Assembly (NCBI GenBank): GCA_016928935.1
Contig: JAFGJU010000050.1
Coordinates: forward strand, 1-16,911
Direction: 5' to 3'
Length of the DNA: 16,911 bases
Source of the DNA: Candidatus Eiseniibacteriota bacterium
GTDB taxonomy: Bacteria; Eisenbacteria; RBG-16-71-46; JAFGJU01
Part shown: positions 1-7,338 of the stretch, one piece after another
Layout: each line of letters opens with the position of its first letter
How positions within the stretch are numbered: the stretch's first letter is position 1
Made by a program: the position numbers and the translations under genes
Notes under the pieces: generated by a model
What the model was told of the DNA's origin: nothing
Databases searched by the model: none
The model's input: only the letters and a program-made list of their open reading frames with translations

Positions 1-1
1 G

Positions 2-193
2 AAGGGGAGGGTGCGGTTCTCCGAGCTGCTGCAGAGCTGCCGGACGCGTTTGGAATTAATCGGCACCTTCATAGGCGTGCTCGAACTGGTGAAGAGCGGC
101 AGAGCGGGAGCGATCCAGCGCTCTCTGTTCGGCGAAATATGGTTGTATTCCTTCGCTAAGGTTCCGGGGGAGAGAGACGTTGGAACGGAGTGA
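2..193 (+). CDS. scpA: Segregation and condensation protein A, C-terminal end (5' truncated by window)
   Basis: Only the last 63 residues are present; the reading frame is open to the window start. They read like the C-terminal winged-helix domain of the ScpA kleisin: an RTRLELIGTFIGVLELVKSG core followed by GEIWLY, matching the family pattern in which a helix rich in F/L-x-x-x-LELV precedes a short beta-wing. In the family this domain binds the SMC head, while the middle of ScpA carries a ScpB dimer; the complex compacts and segregates the chromosome. The stop TGA (191-193) lies 14 bases inside the next gene, scpB, so the pair is translationally coupled, as is usual for scpAB. The fragment is short, but motif and neighbour agree. 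Confidence 0.85.
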   Translation, partial: KGRVRFSELLQSCRTRLELIGTFIGVLELVKSGRAGAIQRSLFGEIWLYSFAKVPGERDVGTE

Positions 194-773
194 GCTCAAG
201 TTCGTGGTCGAGGCCATGCTTTTCGCGGCCGAGTCGCCGCTGACCGTGGGAGAGGTGCTGGAGCTCGTCGAGGGAGTGACGCGCGAAGACGTGACGGAGG
301 CGCTGGCGGAGCTGTCCCGAGAATACGACACACTGCCGCACGCATTCAAGCTGATGCACGTGGGGGGTGGGTACCAGGTCTGCACCAGGGAGGAGTACTC
401 CTTCTGGCTGGACAGGCTCAAGAGCGCGAAGAGGAAGGCCAAGCTGTCGAGGGCTGCCCTCGAGACGGCGGCCATCGTGGCCTACAAGCAGCCGGTGACC
501 AAGCTTGAGGTGGAGAGCATCAGAGGAGTGGACTCAGGCGCCACTCTGCACACTCTTCTGGAGCGCGGCCTGGTCACCATACGAGGAAGGGCAAAGGGGC
601 CGGGCCGGGCGCTGCTCTATGGGACGACCAGAGAGTTCCTCCTCCATTTCGGACTGAACGAGCTGGAGGAGCTGCCGAAGCTCTCCGAGCTGAAGGAGAT
701 ACTGGACGAAAGGGAGGCCGCAGGAGTTGAAGACGACGGAGGCCTGCCGCCTGAACAAATTTCTGGCGTCTAG
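180..773 (+). CDS. scpB: Segregation and condensation protein B
   Basis: A 197-residue protein, the usual size for ScpB, the kleisin-binding partner of SMC-ScpA in chromosome condensation. Two winged-helix domains are visible. The first is about residues 3-80 (LKFVVEAMLFAAESPLTVGE). The second is about 95-165 and carries the family signature LETAAIVAYKQPVTKLEVES, followed by an L-ERGLVTIRGRAKGPGRALLYGTT wing. The start is TTG at 180, preceded by a purine-rich GGGGGAGAGAG stretch; no other start fits the conserved N-terminus better. It overlaps scpA by 14 bases and the following pseudouridine synthase gene by 47. The last 30 or so residues are an acidic, poorly conserved tail, which is where the overlap falls. 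Confidence 0.95.
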   Translation: MERSELKFVVEAMLFAAESPLTVGEVLELVEGVTREDVTEALAELSREYDTLPHAFKLMHVGGGYQVCTREEYSFWLDRLKSAKRKAKLSRAALETAAIVAYKQPVTKLEVESIRGVDSGATLHTLLERGLVTIRGRAKGPGRALLYGTTREFLLHFGLNELEELPKLSELKEILDEREAAGVEDDGGLPPEQISGV

Positions 774-1494
774 GGGGGTGGCCAGCAGGAGAAAGTGCGA
801 CGAACTCGTCAAGGCCGGCCGCGTATCAATCAACGGCTCCACCGTCCTGCTGCCCGGCACGACGATAATCCCTGGTAAGGACTCGGTCCAGCTGGACGGC
901 GCGCCGTTGGCGGAACCGCCCGTGACCCGCTACCTGATACTGCACAAGCCGGCGGGCTACATAGTGAGTGCGGCCGACGCGAGGGGGCGTCCGACGGTGC
1001 TGGAGCTGGTTCCCGCGGCGTTCGGGCGGCTGTTCCCAGTGGGCAGGCTGGACCTCGACACCGAGGGATTACTCATCATCACGAACGACGGCGATCTGGC
1101 GCACGGCCTGATGCACCCCAGCCGCGGGGTGGAGAAGAGGTACGAGGTGTTGGTGGCGGAAGTCATTTCTGAGGGGGTGCTGGAGGCCTTGAGGCGAGGA
1201 GTCGACCTGGGCGAGGGACGGAAGTCCAGCCCCGCTGCGGCATCTTACGCTGGGCCCGCGGGAGGCGGGCACCTTCTCAGGATAGCTCTCAGGGAGGGCC
1301 GGAAAAGGCAAGTGAGGAGGATGTGCAAGGCCGTGGGCCTTACCGTGCGGAGACTCGTCAGGACGGGCGTGGGTCCGCTGGAGTTGGGCTCGCTGAAGGT
1401 TGGGTCCTGGAGGGAGCTCAGCGCGGATGAGGTGCGGTCGTTGAAGAACGAAGTGGCGGCGGAGCGGACCTCAGAGGCGGAATCCTCTCGATGA
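727..1494 (+). CDS. rluB: 23S/16S rRNA pseudouridine synthase, RsuA/RluB family
   Basis: A 255-residue RsuA/RluB/RluE/RluF-type enzyme that isomerises a uridine in rRNA to pseudouridine. An N-terminal S4 RNA-binding domain (about residues 7-55, LNKFLASRGVASRRKCDELV) is followed by the catalytic domain. Its family motif GRLDLDTEGLLIITNDG puts the catalytic Asp at about residue 109. The C-terminal RKRQVRRMCKAVGLTVRRLVR segment is also typical. RluB (23S U2605) is the best guess from the S4 spacing and the common scpB-rluB neighbourhood, but RsuA-like specificity cannot be excluded. The TTG start at 727 is the first start after an in-frame stop at 691. An AGGAG directly abuts it, so a CTG at 751 is a possible but less likely alternative. 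The first 47 bases overlap scpB. Confidence 0.9.
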   Translation: MKTTEACRLNKFLASRGVASRRKCDELVKAGRVSINGSTVLLPGTTIIPGKDSVQLDGAPLAEPPVTRYLILHKPAGYIVSAADARGRPTVLELVPAAFGRLFPVGRLDLDTEGLLIITNDGDLAHGLMHPSRGVEKRYEVLVAEVISEGVLEALRRGVDLGEGRKSSPAAASYAGPAGGGHLLRIALREGRKRQVRRMCKAVGLTVRRLVRTGVGPLELGSLKVGSWRELSADEVRSLKNEVAAERTSEAESSR

Positions 1495-1530
1495 AAATGC
1501 TGTTGCGTACCGGGCGGGTATCGTGTAACG

Positions 1531-1560
1531 TTTACTTGTTTGTGCCCGATTTGCGATAAC
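1531..1560 (+). promoter_or_regulatory. Possible sigma-70-like promoter upstream of hisC
   Basis: The 100-base gap between the pseudouridine synthase and hisC is locally AT-richer than the surrounding genes. It contains TTTACT (1531-1536) and GATAAC (1555-1560) separated by 18 bases, each matching four of six bases of the -35 and -10 consensus. This would place a transcript start a few bases downstream, about 25 bases before the hisC start. It is a weak match judged by eye, and the organism's own consensus is unknown. Confidence 0.3.
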
Positions 1561-1582
1561 CTGTTCAAATGCAGCGGGGTAG

Positions 1583-1589
1583 AAAGGAG
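1583..1589 (+). promoter_or_regulatory. Ribosome binding site of hisC
   Basis: AAAGGAG lies five bases before the GTG at 1595. It fixes that GTG as the hisC start rather than the GTG four codons into the gene (1604). Confidence 0.7.
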
Positions 1590-1594
1590 CACCT

Positions 1595-2755
1595 GTGCCA
1601 GTCGTGCTGAAAGACCTGATCAAGGAAAACGTGTCCAGAGTTGCGCCGTACGTGCCCGGCCGGCCGATCGAGCTGGTCGAGCAGGAGCTGGGCATAAAGC
1701 ACGTCCTCAAGTTCGCGTCCAACGAGAACCCTCTCGGGCCTTCCCCTCTCGCCATCAAGGCCTTGAGTGAAAACGCCAAGCAGCTCAACAGGTATCCGGA
1801 CAGCAGTTCGTATTTCCTCAGGAAGAGGCTCTCCAAGCACATCGGCTTCCCGATGGAGCAGATAATCGTGGGCAACGGCTCAAACGAACTGATTGAGCTC
1901 ATATGTCACCTCTTTGCCGGTGCGGGCGACGAGGTCGTGGTAGGCGACCCGTCGTTTCCGATGTACAAGATAGCGATTGACCTGATGGGCGCAACGCCGG
2001 TCTTGGTGCCGCTCAAGGACTACAGGTTCGACATGGCGGCGATGGCCAAGGCGGTCACGCCCAAGACCACCGTCGTGTTCGTGTGCAACCCCAACAACCC
2101 CACAGGTACCATCGTGACGGAAGCCGAAGTCAGAGAGTTCATGGACGGCATTCCGGAGAAGGTCGTAGTGGTGTTTGACGAGGCATACTGCGAGTACGTC
2201 AAGAACCCGGACTACCCCGACACATTCAAGCTGCTCCGCGAGGGCCGGCTCGTGATCTCGCTGAGGACATTCTCCAAGATATACGCTCTCGCCGGACTGC
2301 GCGTGGGCTACGGAGTCGCGTCGGAGGAGATGGTGTTCCTGCTCAACACGGTCAGGCTCCCGTTCAACGTCACGAGCGCCGCCCAGGTGGCGGCGGAGGC
2401 CAGTCTGGACGACGAAGAACAGGTGACCCGGAGCATCAGGGTGAACTCGGAGGGCATGGCTTTCTTCAAGGAAAAGCTCACGGAGCTCGGGCTCACCATG
2501 ATAGATTCCGAGGCCAACTTCTTCCTGGTGGACCTCGGGGTCGACTGCAAGGCAGCCAGCCGCGAGCTCGAGAAGAGAGGGCTCATCGTGAGGCCCGTGG
2601 GACCGTTCGGTCTCCCCGACACGTTCGTGAGGATCAGCGTGGGAATCAGAGAAGAGAACGAAAGGCTACTGGAGGGCCTGAAGGAGGTGTTGGCGGGCAC
2701 AAAACGGAAGAAGAAGGGGGAGAGTGCTCGCGAGGCTCGCCTGCAGATGCCCTGA
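1595..2755 (+). CDS. hisC: Histidinol-phosphate aminotransferase (class I/II PLP aminotransferase)
   Basis: A 386-residue fold-type I PLP aminotransferase. The HisC pattern is clear: FASNENPLGPSP near the N-terminus, NPNNPTG at about 165-171, DEAY with the PLP-pyridine-binding Asp at about 195, and SLRTFSKIYALAGLRVGYG with the Schiff-base lysine at about 228. HisC makes histidinol phosphate from imidazole acetol phosphate with glutamate. Members found away from a his operon often also transaminate aromatic keto acids (phenylpyruvate, 4-hydroxyphenylpyruvate). No his gene is adjacent, and the neighbour cmk is typical of the hisC-tyrA-aroA-cmk arrangement, so an aromatic role is plausible (inference). 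The protein is somewhat longer than the usual 350-370 residues because of a basic tail (KRKKKGESAREARLQMP). GTG start with a good Shine-Dalgarno. Confidence 0.93.
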   Translation: MPVVLKDLIKENVSRVAPYVPGRPIELVEQELGIKHVLKFASNENPLGPSPLAIKALSENAKQLNRYPDSSSYFLRKRLSKHIGFPMEQIIVGNGSNELIELICHLFAGAGDEVVVGDPSFPMYKIAIDLMGATPVLVPLKDYRFDMAAMAKAVTPKTTVVFVCNPNNPTGTIVTEAEVREFMDGIPEKVVVVFDEAYCEYVKNPDYPDTFKLLREGRLVISLRTFSKIYALAGLRVGYGVASEEMVFLLNTVRLPFNVTSAAQVAAEASLDDEEQVTRSIRVNSEGMAFFKEKLTELGLTMIDSEANFFLVDLGVDCKAASRELEKRGLIVRPVGPFGLPDTFVRISVGIREENERLLEGLKEVLAGTKRKKKGESAREARLQMP

Positions 2756-2848
2756 GAGTCCTGGAGGTCGTCGTCATCGCGCACCGACTCGGGTAGCGTT
2801 CACCGGCCCGAAGCCGGCGGACGGAACTCTCTTCCCGTCTCACTGTTT

Positions 2849-2866
2849 GAAGGCCGTCAGGCCTTT
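2849..2866 (+). terminator. Small hairpin in the hisC-cmk gap, possible weak terminator
   Basis: AAGGCC (2850-2855), a four-base loop GTCA, and GGCCTT (2860-2865) form a six-pair stem that one G-T pair can extend, followed by TTCC rather than a real T run. It lies in a 218-base gap between hisC and cmk, the longest in the window, which otherwise holds only GC-rich sequence including a CCGGCCGG-type run near 2910-2925. A weak terminator or an RNA structure is possible. No coding potential or RNA gene is apparent in the gap. Confidence 0.25.
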
Positions 2867-2973
2867 CCTGCCTACCCCCCTTGCACTTTGGACGAGGCAA
2901 TTTGAACCGGTCCGGCCGGCCGGCGGGTCGTGCCAGGGCCGTGGGAGAGCGAGCGGGAAGCTCCGGCCGTTCC

Positions 2974-3663
2974 ATGTCCAAACGCCGCAGACTTGCGATT
3001 GCTATTGACGGCCCGTCAGCCTCGGGCAAGAGCACGACGGCGCGCGCCGTCGCGCGGGCGCTGGGCTACCTCTACGTGGACACTGGAGCCATGTACCGCG
3101 CCCTGGCGTGGAAGGCCTTGAAGGAGGGGCTCTTGCTGTCGGACGAGGCGGGCGTGTCGAGGTTTCTGGGCCGCACATCGATCGAGTGCTGCCCGGTGGA
3201 AGGGTCGTTCGGCGTGGTGCTGGATGGCCGGAGCCTGGGCGCAGAGCTGAGGGCTCCCGAGGTGGGGGCGATGGCCTCGAAGGTGGCTGCCTTGCCGGAG
3301 GTGAGGCGATGGATGGTGGCCAGACAGCAGGAGATCGCGCGCAAGGGGGCCGGGGTGGTGATGGAAGGCCGGGACATAGGTACCGTGGTTTTGCCGGACG
3401 CGGACTTGAAGATATACCTGGACGCCTCCGCCGAAGAGAGGACGGCCAGGCGCTGGAGGGAAGAGAGGGCGAAGGGGGTGTCCACGGAACCGGCTCGGGT
3501 GGAACGGGAAATCGCGGAGCGCGACCGGCGGGACATGACCAGGGAGCACTCGCCCCTCGAGAAGGCCTCGGGGGCGGTCGTGATAGACACGACGCGCCTG
3601 TCCGTGGAAGAGCAGGTTCAGCGGGTGCTGGAAGAGGTACACAGGATCGCTGAAGAAACATGA
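2974..3663 (+). CDS. cmk: Cytidylate kinase
   Basis: CMP/dCMP kinase, transferring phosphate from ATP to (d)CMP in pyrimidine nucleotide recycling. From the ATG at 2974 the protein is 229 residues, the usual length. The P-loop GPSASGKST lies at about residues 13-21, right after the first beta strand LAIAID. It is followed by the family motif YVDTGAMYRA and the later MEGRDIGTVVLPDADLKIYLDAS, both hallmarks of Cmk, then a basic lid region (ERTARRWREERAKG). The frame stays open upstream to a TTG at 2881 and a GTG at 2941. These would add 31 or 11 low-complexity residues without conserved content, and none of the three starts has a strong Shine-Dalgarno. ATG 2974 is chosen on family length. The stop overlaps the plsC start as ATGA (3660-3663). 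Confidence 0.94.
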   Translation: MSKRRRLAIAIDGPSASGKSTTARAVARALGYLYVDTGAMYRALAWKALKEGLLLSDEAGVSRFLGRTSIECCPVEGSFGVVLDGRSLGAELRAPEVGAMASKVAALPEVRRWMVARQQEIARKGAGVVMEGRDIGTVVLPDADLKIYLDASAEERTARRWREERAKGVSTEPARVEREIAERDRRDMTREHSPLEKASGAVVIDTTRLSVEEQVQRVLEEVHRIAEET

Positions 3664-4286
3664 GAGCGGGCTACAGGGTCTGCTGGTGCGTGGCGAACGC
3701 CATCTTTACGGTGCTCTTCAGCAGGAAGACGAGAGGCGCGGAGCACATTCCGGCCAGTGGCGGTTTCATAGTGGCGTGCAACCACATTTCGTTCTGGGAT
3801 CCTCCGTTGGTGGGTGCTGCGCTCCCCAGGGAAGTTCATTTCCTGGCCAAGGAGGAGCTTTTCGCAAACCGAGCGTTCCGTTGGCTCATCTCGAGCCTGA
3901 ACGCCATTCCGATAAGGAGAGGGCTGAGCGACCCCGCCGGCGTGAAGCGGGCACTGGACGTGGTGTCACGCGGTGGGGGGCTCGTGATGTTTCCCGAGGG
4001 CGGCAGGGTGAAGGAAGGTCAACTCAAGCCCGCCCTGCCGGGTATGGGCCTTCTCTCGGTCAGGGCCGGGGTGCCGGTGGTGCCCGCGTACGTGTCGGGT
4101 TCGGACAGGATAAAGAGGGCGATTCTGCGACTGCACAGGGTCGAGCTCACGTTCGGCGAGCCGTACTTCCCGCCCGCGGAGGTGGAAGGAACGAGGCCGA
4201 AGGAGTTGTATCGGGGCGTGGGGGAGGAAGTGATGAAGCGAATCGCGCGGTTGAAGTCGGCAGGGGGCGGGGAGGAGGGCTGGTGA
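3660..4286 (+). CDS. plsC: 1-acyl-sn-glycerol-3-phosphate acyltransferase, PlsC family
   Basis: A 208-residue member of the PlsC/LPLAT acyltransferases, which add the second acyl chain to lysophosphatidic acid at the inner membrane. The catalytic HX4D motif is NHISFWD (His about 42, Asp about 47). The substrate-binding motif reads FPEGGR (about 111-116) in place of the common FPEGTR. A PAYVSGSD block follows, as in the family. A hydrophobic N-terminal stretch (CWCVANAIFTVLF) could associate with the membrane. The gene is tightly coupled: it starts in the cmk stop (ATGA) and ends in the ispH start (GTGA). The cmk-plsC-ispH-rpsA order is seen in several bacterial phyla, which supports the call. 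Exact acyl and acceptor specificity cannot be read from the sequence. Confidence 0.9.
   Translation: MRAGYRVCWCVANAIFTVLFSRKTRGAEHIPASGGFIVACNHISFWDPPLVGAALPREVHFLAKEELFANRAFRWLISSLNAIPIRRGLSDPAGVKRALDVVSRGGGLVMFPEGGRVKEGQLKPALPGMGLLSVRAGVPVVPAYVSGSDRIKRAILRLHRVELTFGEPYFPPAEVEGTRPKELYRGVGEEVMKRIARLKSAGGGEEGW
4271..4278 (+). promoter_or_regulatory. Ribosome binding site of ispH inside plsC
   Basis: GGAGGAGG lies in the last codons of plsC, four bases before the GTG at 4283. It argues that ispH starts there, giving the protein an unusual basic N-terminal extension, rather than at a codon nearer the conserved core. Confidence 0.6.
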
Positions 4287-5293
4287 GGGCGGCACGCGGC
4301 AAGCCGGTGAGGACGCTCCCGGGCAATGCGAAGAGGCGCCGGAGCCGCACTGGAGGCGAGGGAGCCGGTCCGTGCGGCCGTCGGGCGTCACGGTCGCGGA
4401 TAAAGGTCACGGTGGCCGGGGGTTCCGGCTGGTGCTTCGGCGTGAAACGGGCCCTGCGCATGGCCGAAACAGCACTTGAACACTCGCGGAAGCCTATTTA
4501 CACTCTAGGGGAGCTCATACACAACCCGCAGGTCGTGAGGGAGTTGGAGACGAAGGGGCTTAGGGTGGCGAGGAAGGTGTCGGACGTGGCGGGCGGCACG
4601 CTCGTCCTGCGCTGCCACGGCGTTTCCCCCTCGGTCGTTGAAGAGGCCAGGAAAAGGGGCCTCCGGGTAGTGGATGCGACGTGTCCCTTCGTGAAGAAGG
4701 CACAGGACATCTCCCGCTTTCTGTCGCGGCAGGGATACAGGGTGGTGATACTGGGCGACAGGGGACACCCCGAGGTGGAGGCGATGTCGGCCGGCCTGCC
4801 GGGGGTCCGAGTGGTCAGGGACGAGGCGGAGGCGCGAAGGCTCAAGAGAGAAAAAAAGCTGGGCGTGGTGGCTCAGACCACGCAGACTTTCGACACGTTC
4901 TCGCGCGTCGTCTGCGTGCTCGCGGGTAAGGCGCAGGAGTTGCGGTCGTACAACACGATTTGCGAGACTACTTCTTCTCGTCAGAGAGAAGCACTAAAAC
5001 TAGCAGGGGAGGTGGACGTGATGGTCGTGGTTGGGGGCAGGAACAGCGCGAACACCGGCAGACTGTATAGGATCTGCAAGAGCAGAGTCGGGCGCACGCA
5101 CTGGGTCGAGGATGCGTCGGAGCTCAAGGGCCCGTGGTTCAAGAACGCTGTTCGCGCCGGCGTGACCGGCGGCGCCTCAACACCGGATTGGCTCGTGAAG
5201 CAAGTTGCCCACTGCATCGCTTCGATGGAAGCCCCAGGCGCCAGGGCATCGGCGCAGGCCGGACTCGCCCGAAAGAGTCCAAGAATACTGTAG
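4283..5293 (+). CDS. ispH: 4-hydroxy-3-methylbut-2-enyl diphosphate reductase (LytB)
   Basis: The last enzyme of the MEP isoprenoid pathway, a [4Fe-4S] protein reducing HMBPP to IPP and DMAPP. The three cluster cysteines are visible: GWCFGVKRAL (C51), DATCPFVKKA (C134) and NTICETTSSRQ (C227). The substrate-binding residues are also present: H80 in LIHNP, H112 in CHGVSP, H162 and E164 in GHPEVE, the TTQTF stretch and the late SANTGRLY. The protein has 336 residues from the GTG at 4283, longer than the usual 280-315. The excess is an Arg/Gly-rich leader of about 40 residues before the first strand (IKVTVAGG). The strong Shine-Dalgarno in plsC supports this start. The gene begins in the plsC stop (GTGA) and ends 17 bases before rpsA. 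Confidence 0.95.
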   Translation: MRAARGKPVRTLPGNAKRRRSRTGGEGAGPCGRRASRSRIKVTVAGGSGWCFGVKRALRMAETALEHSRKPIYTLGELIHNPQVVRELETKGLRVARKVSDVAGGTLVLRCHGVSPSVVEEARKRGLRVVDATCPFVKKAQDISRFLSRQGYRVVILGDRGHPEVEAMSAGLPGVRVVRDEAEARRLKREKKLGVVAQTTQTFDTFSRVVCVLAGKAQELRSYNTICETTSSRQREALKLAGEVDVMVVVGGRNSANTGRLYRICKSRVGRTHWVEDASELKGPWFKNAVRAGVTGGASTPDWLVKQVAHCIASMEAPGARASAQAGLARKSPRIL

Positions 5294-5310
5294 AAGGGAG
5301 TAACAGAATA

Positions 5311-7338
5311 ATGTCCGAACACAACGTTGATGAAGGCCTCCCGGTCGAGGAGGAAAAGCAGAAAGCAGGAAAGGAGGTCGGAGCGGAAGGCGCAGCCGGC
5401 GGCGGCAGCTCGCCGGCGCGAGGCTCCGGAGGCAGATCCGGAAGGACCTATCGTCCCGTGTCGGGATTCGACGAGGACGAAGGCAAGGAACTCTCGCCCG
5501 AGATGCTGGCCCTCTACGAAGACTCCATGAAGGAGATCACGGAGGGCGAGATAGTGAAGGGCGTTGTGCTCAAGGTGGAGGGAGAGGACGTCCTGGTGGA
5601 CGTCGGGTTCAAGTCGGAAGGCATCATTCCGCTTTCGGAGTTCGCAGACCGTGAATCCGTCAAGCAAGGCCAGGAGATAGACGTCTACCTTGAGAAGATA
5701 GAGGACCAGGACGGGCTGGTCGTCCTGTCCAAGCAGAAGGCCGATTTCGCCAGGGTCTGGGACAAGGTCAAGGACGCGTCCGACACCGGCGCCGTGGTCG
5801 AGGGAAGGCTCCTGAGGAAAATCAAGGGCGGCCTCGTGGTCGACCTGTTCGGAGTGGAGGCGTTCCTACCCGGGTCGCAGGTGGCGCTTCGCCAGGTTCA
5901 GAACATCGACCAGCTCCTGAGTCAGACTCTGCGCTTCAAGATCATCAAGCTCAACAAGAGGCGCAGAAACATCGTGGTCTCGCGCAGGGCCGTGCTCGAG
6001 GAGGAGAGGGCCCAGCAGAAGTCCAGCATACTCAAGGAGTTGGCCAAGGATCAGGTGAGGGAAGGCGTGGTGAAGAACATCACTGACTTCGGGGCGTTCG
6101 TGGACCTGGGCGGCATAGACGGCCTCCTGCACGTGACCGACATGTCGTGGGGCCGCGTGAGCCACCCGTCGGAAGTCCTGGCGATAGGCGACAAGATCAA
6201 GGTGAAGGTCCTGAGTTTCGACCCCGAAAAGGAGAGGATTTCCCTCGGACTGAAGCAGCTCACGCCGTACCCCTGGGAAAACGTCGAGGAGAAGTACAAG
6301 GTCGGCTCCAAGGTGAGGGGCAAAGTAGTCAGCATCACCGATTACGGCGCATTCGTGGAGCTGGAGAAGGGTATCGAGGGGCTGATACACGTGTCCGAGA
6401 TGTCTTGGACCAAGCACATTCGCCATCCGTCAAAGGTGCTGGCAATCGGCGACACGATAGAGGCCGTGGTGCTCAAGGTGGACAAGAACAACGAGAAGAT
6501 CTCACTGGGCTTGAAGCAGGTCGAGCCCGACCCATGGCTAACGCTGGACGAGAAGTACCCGTTGGGCACGCGTCTCGTGGGGAAGGTGCGCAACCTGACC
6601 AACTTCGGGGCCTTCGTGGAGATAGAGGAGGGCATAGACGGGCTGGTGCACATCTCCGACATGTCGTGGACGCGCAGGGTCTCCCACGCGAGCGAAGTGC
6701 TCAAGAAGGGGGACAAGGTCGAGGTGATAGTCCTCAGCATAGACAAGGACAACCGGCGAATCTCGCTGGGCCTCAAACAGGTCAGCGAGGACCCGTGGCC
6801 GGACCTGGTGCAGAGGTTCCCGCTCAACCTGACCGTGACCGGCAGGGTCGTGCGCCTGCTGGAGCGGGGCCTGATTGTGGACCTGGGAGACGACATCGAG
6901 GGCTTCGTGCCGTTCTCTCAGCTGGGGATGGACGACATCAGGAAGCCGACGGACGTGTTCCAGGTGGGAGACGAGCTCAACCTCAAGGTGATTCGCGTGG
7001 ACGCGGAGGCGCGGCGGATAGTGCTCAGCCTGAGAGCCTACATGGGCGAGCTTTCGCCGGAGGAGCAGGAAGAGATACGTAGGAAGTTCGCTGAGAGGAA
7101 GGCTCAGGCCAGGGATTCCGGCGCGGAGGCCGACAGGGAGGAACCTCAGGCCCGGGCCGGCGAGGCGGGTGGACCTGAGCCGGCGAAACCGGCGGCGGAG
7201 CCGCAGGCGGGCCCAAGCGAGTCGCCCGGTGCCGCCGAGGCCAAAGGGCCGGCTGACGCCGGCGCGGCCGGGGAAGAGGAGGCCGGCGGTCCGTCCGGCC
7301 AGGAGCCTCGAGAGTCGGATGAGACAAGTTCTGGTTAG
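5311..7338 (+). CDS. rpsA: 30S ribosomal protein S1, six S1 domains
   Basis: A 675-residue S1-type RNA-binding protein, which holds mRNA on the 30S subunit during initiation. Six S1 (OB-fold) domains can be followed, beginning near residues 77, 159, 247, 331, 418 and 505. Domains 3-5 are the most alike, each with an NITDFGAFV-like strand and a GLLHVTDMSW-like block. Domains 1, 2 and 6 are more diverged, as in other S1 proteins. Before domain 1 is a charged, low-complexity leader of about 75 residues. After domain 6, about residues 579-675 form an Ala/Pro/Gly/Glu-rich tail that looks disordered. The ATG at 5311 is chosen because AAGGGAG lies ten bases upstream; the frame is open further upstream but there overlaps ispH. 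The last 20 bases overlap mtaB. Confidence 0.95.
   Translation: MSEHNVDEGLPVEEEKQKAGKEVGAEGAAGGGSSPARGSGGRSGRTYRPVSGFDEDEGKELSPEMLALYEDSMKEITEGEIVKGVVLKVEGEDVLVDVGFKSEGIIPLSEFADRESVKQGQEIDVYLEKIEDQDGLVVLSKQKADFARVWDKVKDASDTGAVVEGRLLRKIKGGLVVDLFGVEAFLPGSQVALRQVQNIDQLLSQTLRFKIIKLNKRRRNIVVSRRAVLEEERAQQKSSILKELAKDQVREGVVKNITDFGAFVDLGGIDGLLHVTDMSWGRVSHPSEVLAIGDKIKVKVLSFDPEKERISLGLKQLTPYPWENVEEKYKVGSKVRGKVVSITDYGAFVELEKGIEGLIHVSEMSWTKHIRHPSKVLAIGDTIEAVVLKVDKNNEKISLGLKQVEPDPWLTLDEKYPLGTRLVGKVRNLTNFGAFVEIEEGIDGLVHISDMSWTRRVSHASEVLKKGDKVEVIVLSIDKDNRRISLGLKQVSEDPWPDLVQRFPLNLTVTGRVVRLLERGLIVDLGDDIEGFVPFSQLGMDDIRKPTDVFQVGDELNLKVIRVDAEARRIVLSLRAYMGELSPEEQEEIRRKFAERKAQARDSGAEADREEPQARAGEAGGPEPAKPAAEPQAGPSESPGAAEAKGPADAGAAGEEEAGGPSGQEPRESDETSSG

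Noticed and set aside
2881..2973. N-terminal extension of cytidylate kinase from TTG 2881 or GTG 2941
   Set aside because: The added residues are Arg/Gly-rich, have no Shine-Dalgarno support and exceed the family length; ATG 2974 places the P-loop at the usual position. It cannot be fully excluded.
2724..3008. A 94-codon plus-strand frame spanning the hisC-cmk gap
   Set aside because: It overlaps the end of hisC and the start of cmk, shows no conserved pattern, and has a Pro/Arg/Cys-rich composition typical of random GC-rich frames.
6055..6780. Repeated DNA with a period of about 260 bases inside rpsA
   Set aside because: The similarity comes from S1 domains 3-5 (shared MSW block) and is explained by the protein repeats, not by a mobile or structural DNA repeat.
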